Source: Harmonia axyridis (lineage: Eukaryota > Arthropoda > Insecta > Coleoptera > Coccinellidae). Taken from it: a stretch of DNA of 64,000 bases. The notes under the pieces are model-generated. The model was not told where the DNA came from. It ran no database searches and was given only the letters and a program-made list of their open reading frames with translations. A program made the position numbers and the translations under genes. Below are positions 60,984 to 64,000 of the stretch, in pieces (positions within the stretch are counted from its first letter, which is position 1; each line of letters starts with the position of its first letter). The DNA lies in assembly GCF_914767665.1 (NCBI RefSeq), contig NC_059503.1:61336352-61400351 (forward strand). Direction: 5' to 3'.

Positions 60984-62345
60984 TTGATCTGTTCACTTAG
61001 ATCACGAAAGTTTTTATTTGAGGGGTCTGCGACGAATAGTTTAGGAGATATAACGATTTTAGTAGAGAGATTGAATTTTTACGGTTTTTTCCAAAAATTT
61101 CGAATTCAAATTTCTCCTAAACTATGGGGACTACGGAAAATAGGTGAGCAGAGTTGGTATTGGCAGTTCATGATTATTCGAATTCCACTCACGAATGACA
61201 ATATTTGAGTCGAAGAATTTTCTCGAATTTTCTCGAATTTTCCTCACCCCGGACCTTAAAAAATTGTAAAAAATCAAAAGTTCCTTCTTGGTAATAATAT
61301 ACCTCTTTTTCTATTGATCTGGTCACGTAGATCACGAAAGTTTTCATATGAGGGGTCTGCGACGAATAGTTTAGGAGATATAACGATTTTAGTAGAGAGA
61401 TTGAATTTTTACGGTTTTTTCCAAAAATTTCGAATTCAAATTTCTCCTAAACTATGGGGACTACGGAAAATCGGTAAGCAGAGTTGGTATTGGCAGTTCA
61501 TGATTATTCGAATTCCACTCACGAATGACAATATTTGAGTCGAAGAATTTTCTCGAATTTTTCTTACCCCGGACCTTGAAAAATTGTAAAAAATTAAAAG
61601 TTCCTTCTTGGTAATAATATACTTCTTTTTCTATTGATCTGGTCATGTAGATCACGAAAGTTTTTATTTGAGGAGTCTGCGACGAATAGTTTAGGAGATA
61701 TAACGATTTTTATAGAGAGATTGAATTTTCTCGAATTTTCCTTACCCCGGACCTTGAAAAATAGTAAAAAATTAAAAGATCTTCCTTGGTAATAAAATAC
61801 CTCTTTTTCTATTGATCTGGTCATGTAGATCACGAAAGTTTTTATATGAGGGTTCTGAGACGAATAGTTAAGGAGATATAACGATTTTTATAGAGAGATT
61901 GAATTTTCTCGAATTTTCCTTACCCCGGACCTTGAAAAATTGTAAAAAATTAAAAGATCTTTCTTGGTAATAAAATACCTCTTTTTCTATTGATCTGTTC
62001 ACGTAGATCACGAAAGTTTTTATTTGAGGGGTCTGCGACGAATAGTTTAGGAGATATAACGATTTTTGTAGAGAGATTGAATTTTCTCGAATTTTCCTTA
62101 CCCCGGACCTTAAAAAATTGTAAAAAATTAAAAGTTCCTTCTTGGTGATAATATACCTCTTTTTCTATTGATCTGTTCACGTAGATCACGAAAGTTTTTA
62201 TATGAGGGGTCTGCGACGAATAGTTTAGGAGATATAACGATTTTTATAGAGGGATTGAATTTTCTCGAATTTTCCTTACCCCGGACCTTGAAAAATTGTA
62301 AAAAATTAAAAGATCTTTCTTGGTAATAAAATACCTCTTTTTCTA
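60984..62345 (+). repeat. Module 34: two chimeric longs + 4 shorts
   Basis: Longs at 60984 and 61314 (320 bp) share the rare TTTTAGTAGAG. Both have B-like CGAATTC in the middle and A-like CATGATTATTCG, CACGAATGAC at the end. The first starts like the short at 58224 (CACTTAGATC). Shorts at 61634, 61812 (GGGTTCTGAGACG, AGTTAAGG), 61990 and 62168 (GAGGGATTG) follow. Confidence 0.88.
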
Positions 62346-64000
62346 TTGATCTGTTCACGTAGATCACGAAAGTTTTTATATGAGGGGTCTGCGACGAATA
62401 GTTTAGGAGATATAACGATTTTTATAGAGAGATTGAATTTTTACGGTTTTTTCCAAAAATTTCGACTTCAAATTTTTCCTAAACTATGGGGACTACGGAA
62501 AATCGGTAAGCAGAGTTGGTATTGGCAGTTCATGATTATTCGAATTCCACTCACGAATGACAATATTTGAGTCGAAGAATTTTCTCGAATTTTCTCGAAT
62601 TTTCCTTACCCCGGACCTTAAAAAATTGTAAAAAATTAAAAGTTCCTTCTTGGTAATAATATACCTCTTTTTCTATTGATCTGGTCACGTAGATCACGAA
62701 AGTTTTTATTTGATGGGTTTGCGACGAATAGTTTAGGAGATATAACGATTTTTGTAGAGAGATTGAATTTTTACGGTTTTTTCCAAAAATTTCGAATTCA
62801 AATTTCTCCTAAACTATAGGGACTACGGAAAATCGGTAAGCAGAGTTGGTATTGGCATTTCATGGTTATTCGAATCCCACTCTCGCCTGACAATATTTGA
62901 GTCGAAAAATTTTCTCGAATTTTCTCGAATTTTCCTTACCCCGAACCTTAAAAAATTGTAAAAAATTAAAAGATCTTTCTTGGTAATAAAATACCTCTTT
63001 TTTTATTGATCTGTTCACGTAGATCACGAAAGTTTTTATTTGAGGGGTCTGCGACGAATAGTTTAGGAGATATAACGATTTTTGTAGAGAGATTGAATTT
63101 TCTCGAATTTTCCTTACCCCGGACCTTAAAAAATTGTTAAAAATTAAAAGTTCCTTCTTGGTGATAATATACCTCTTTTTCTATTGATCTGTTCACGTAG
63201 ATCACGAAAGTTTTTATTTGAGGGGTCTGCGACGAATAGTTTAGGAGATATAACGATTTTTGTAGAGAGATTGAATTTTCTCGAATTTTCCTTACCCCGG
63301 ACCTTAAAAAATTGTAAAAAATTAAAAGTTCCTTCTTGGTGATAATATACCTCTTTTTCTATTGATCTGTTCACGTAGATCACGAAAGTTTTTATATGAG
63401 GGGTCTGCGACGAATAGTTTAGGAGATATAACGATTTTTATAGAGAGATTGAATTTTCTCGAATTTTCCTTACCCCGGACCTTGAAAAATAGTAAAAAAT
63501 TAAAAGATCTTCCTTGGTAATAAAATACCTCTTTTTCTATTGATCTGGTCATGTAGATCACGAAAGTTTTTATATGAGGGTTCTGCGACGAATAGTTAAG
63601 GGGATATAACGATTTTTATAGAGAGATTGAATTTTCTCGAATTTTCCTTACCCCGGACCTTGAAAAATTGTAAAAAATTAAAAGATCTTTCTTGGTAATA
63701 AAATACCTCTTTTTCTATTGATCTGGTCATGTAGATCACGAAAGTTTTTATATGAGGGTTCTGCGACGAATAGTTTAGGAGATATAACGATTTTTATAGA
63801 GAGATTGAATTTTCTCGAATTTTCCTTACCCCGGACCTTGAAAAATTGTAAAAAATTAAAAGATCTTTCTTGGTAATAAAATACCTCTTTTTCTATTGAT
63901 CTGTTCACGTAGATCACGAAAGTTTTTATTTGAGGGGTCTGCGACGAATAGTTTAGGAGATATAACGATTTTTGTAGAGAGATTGAATTTTCTCGAATTT
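62346..64000 (+). repeat. Module 35: A-B + 5 shorts and partial
   Basis: A 62346 and B 62676 (TTTGATGGGTTTG, ACTATAGGG) match 57030 and 57360 at +5,316 bp. Shorts are at 63006, 63184, 63362, 63540 (GGGTTCTGCG, AGTTAAGGGG) and 63718, with a partial Sc at 63896 cut by the window end. The array continues beyond. Confidence 0.9.

Larger units (their letters stand above)
57030..63383 (+). repeat. 1 kb duplication spaced 5,316 bp
   Basis: 57030-58067 and 62346-63383 share monomer order (A, B, short, short) and marks TTTGATGGGTTTG, ACTATAGGG, TTTTTTATTGATC and TTGTTAAAAATTAAAAG. Similarity fades in the following shorts, where 63362 instead resembles 61634. Confidence 0.85.
1..64000 (+). repeat. Satellite DNA array, 178 bp and 320/330 bp monomers
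   Basis: One continuous tandem array fills the window, with all monomers in the same orientation. Using TTGATCT as phase marker I count 229 complete short monomers (178 bp norm), 70 long monomers (330 bp norm) and two partial edge monomers; the summed lengths equal the window exactly. Neighbouring monomers differ at a few per cent of positions, while blocks kilobases apart can be identical, the classic pattern of unequal exchange and higher-order repeat formation. No array end is reached on either side. Known biology: arrays of nucleosome-length monomers typify eukaryotic centromeric or pericentromeric heterochromatin. Assigning this array to such a region is inference. Confidence 0.97.

Noticed and set aside
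1..64000. CRISPR array
   Set aside because: There are direct repeats, but the whole 178 or 330 bp unit repeats with no unique spacers, no cas genes and no leader.
1..64000. Bacterial, plasmid or phage sequence
   Set aside because: No gene of any kind is present in 64 kb, which is incompatible with a prokaryotic or phage genome. The structure is that of eukaryotic satellite DNA.

Overview
The whole 64 kb window is one uninterrupted, head-to-tail satellite DNA array. I found no gene, RNA gene, transposon or unique sequence in it. Every base can be assigned to one monomer family in one orientation. Using the first base of the recurrent TTGATCT as the monomer start, the window holds 229 complete short monomers (178 bp, with 172-179 bp variants), 70 long monomers (mostly 330 bp, also 314, 320, 329 and 340 bp) and a partial short monomer at each edge. 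The monomer lengths in this hand-made map add up exactly to the window length, so no unexplained stretch remains. The sequence is strongly AT-rich. Megasatellite arrays of nucleosome-sized monomers with higher-order repeats are typical of eukaryotic centromeric or pericentromeric heterochromatin. I therefore infer a eukaryotic nuclear chromosome, but I cannot name the species or prove that this is a centromere.

Monomer anatomy. A short monomer starts with a 6+8+6 bp dyad (TGATCT, 8 bp, AGATCA). It continues through a nearly invariant core (GCGACGAATAGTTTAGGAGA...), a TTTTCTCGAA decamer, CCTTACCCCGGACC, and helically phased A-tracts. A long monomer is a short monomer plus a 142 bp segment inserted between two GAATTTT microhomologies, plus 0, 1 or 2 extra copies of the TTTTCTCGAA decamer (178+142 = 320, 330, 340). 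Longs come in two sequence types, A and B, nearly always as an ordered A-B pair. Shorts come in three main subtypes: Sa (GGTCATG start, TTTGAGGAG), Sb (GGTCATG start, TATATGAGGGG) and Sc (GTTCACG start, TTTGAGGGG). Their order is non-random (Sa-Sb-Sc, Sa-Sc).

Layout. 1-6.5 kb is rich in long monomers with a 1,676 bp higher-order repeat. 6.5-42 kb consists of A-B pairs separated by runs of 2-28 shorts; it includes an apparently identical 5,762 bp tandem duplication (about 18.1-29.8 kb) and a 1,906 bp one (about 32.1-36.1 kb). 42-54 kb is a compact zone of A-B pairs with 1-6 shorts between them, with a 1,372 bp higher-order repeat and a 7.7 kb-spaced duplication. 54-64 kb is again rich in longs, with chimeric longs and 684 bp and 5,316 bp-spaced duplications.

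The array records its own evolution. A/B fusions, gain or loss of 356 bp dimers, decamer slippage and kilobase-scale duplications can be read directly, and several add up to the base. The most novel points are the two interspersed size classes related by one 142 bp indel, a 13 bp inverted repeat found only in long monomers, and a weak tRNA-promoter-like (Pol III A/B box) signature inside the 142 bp segment.
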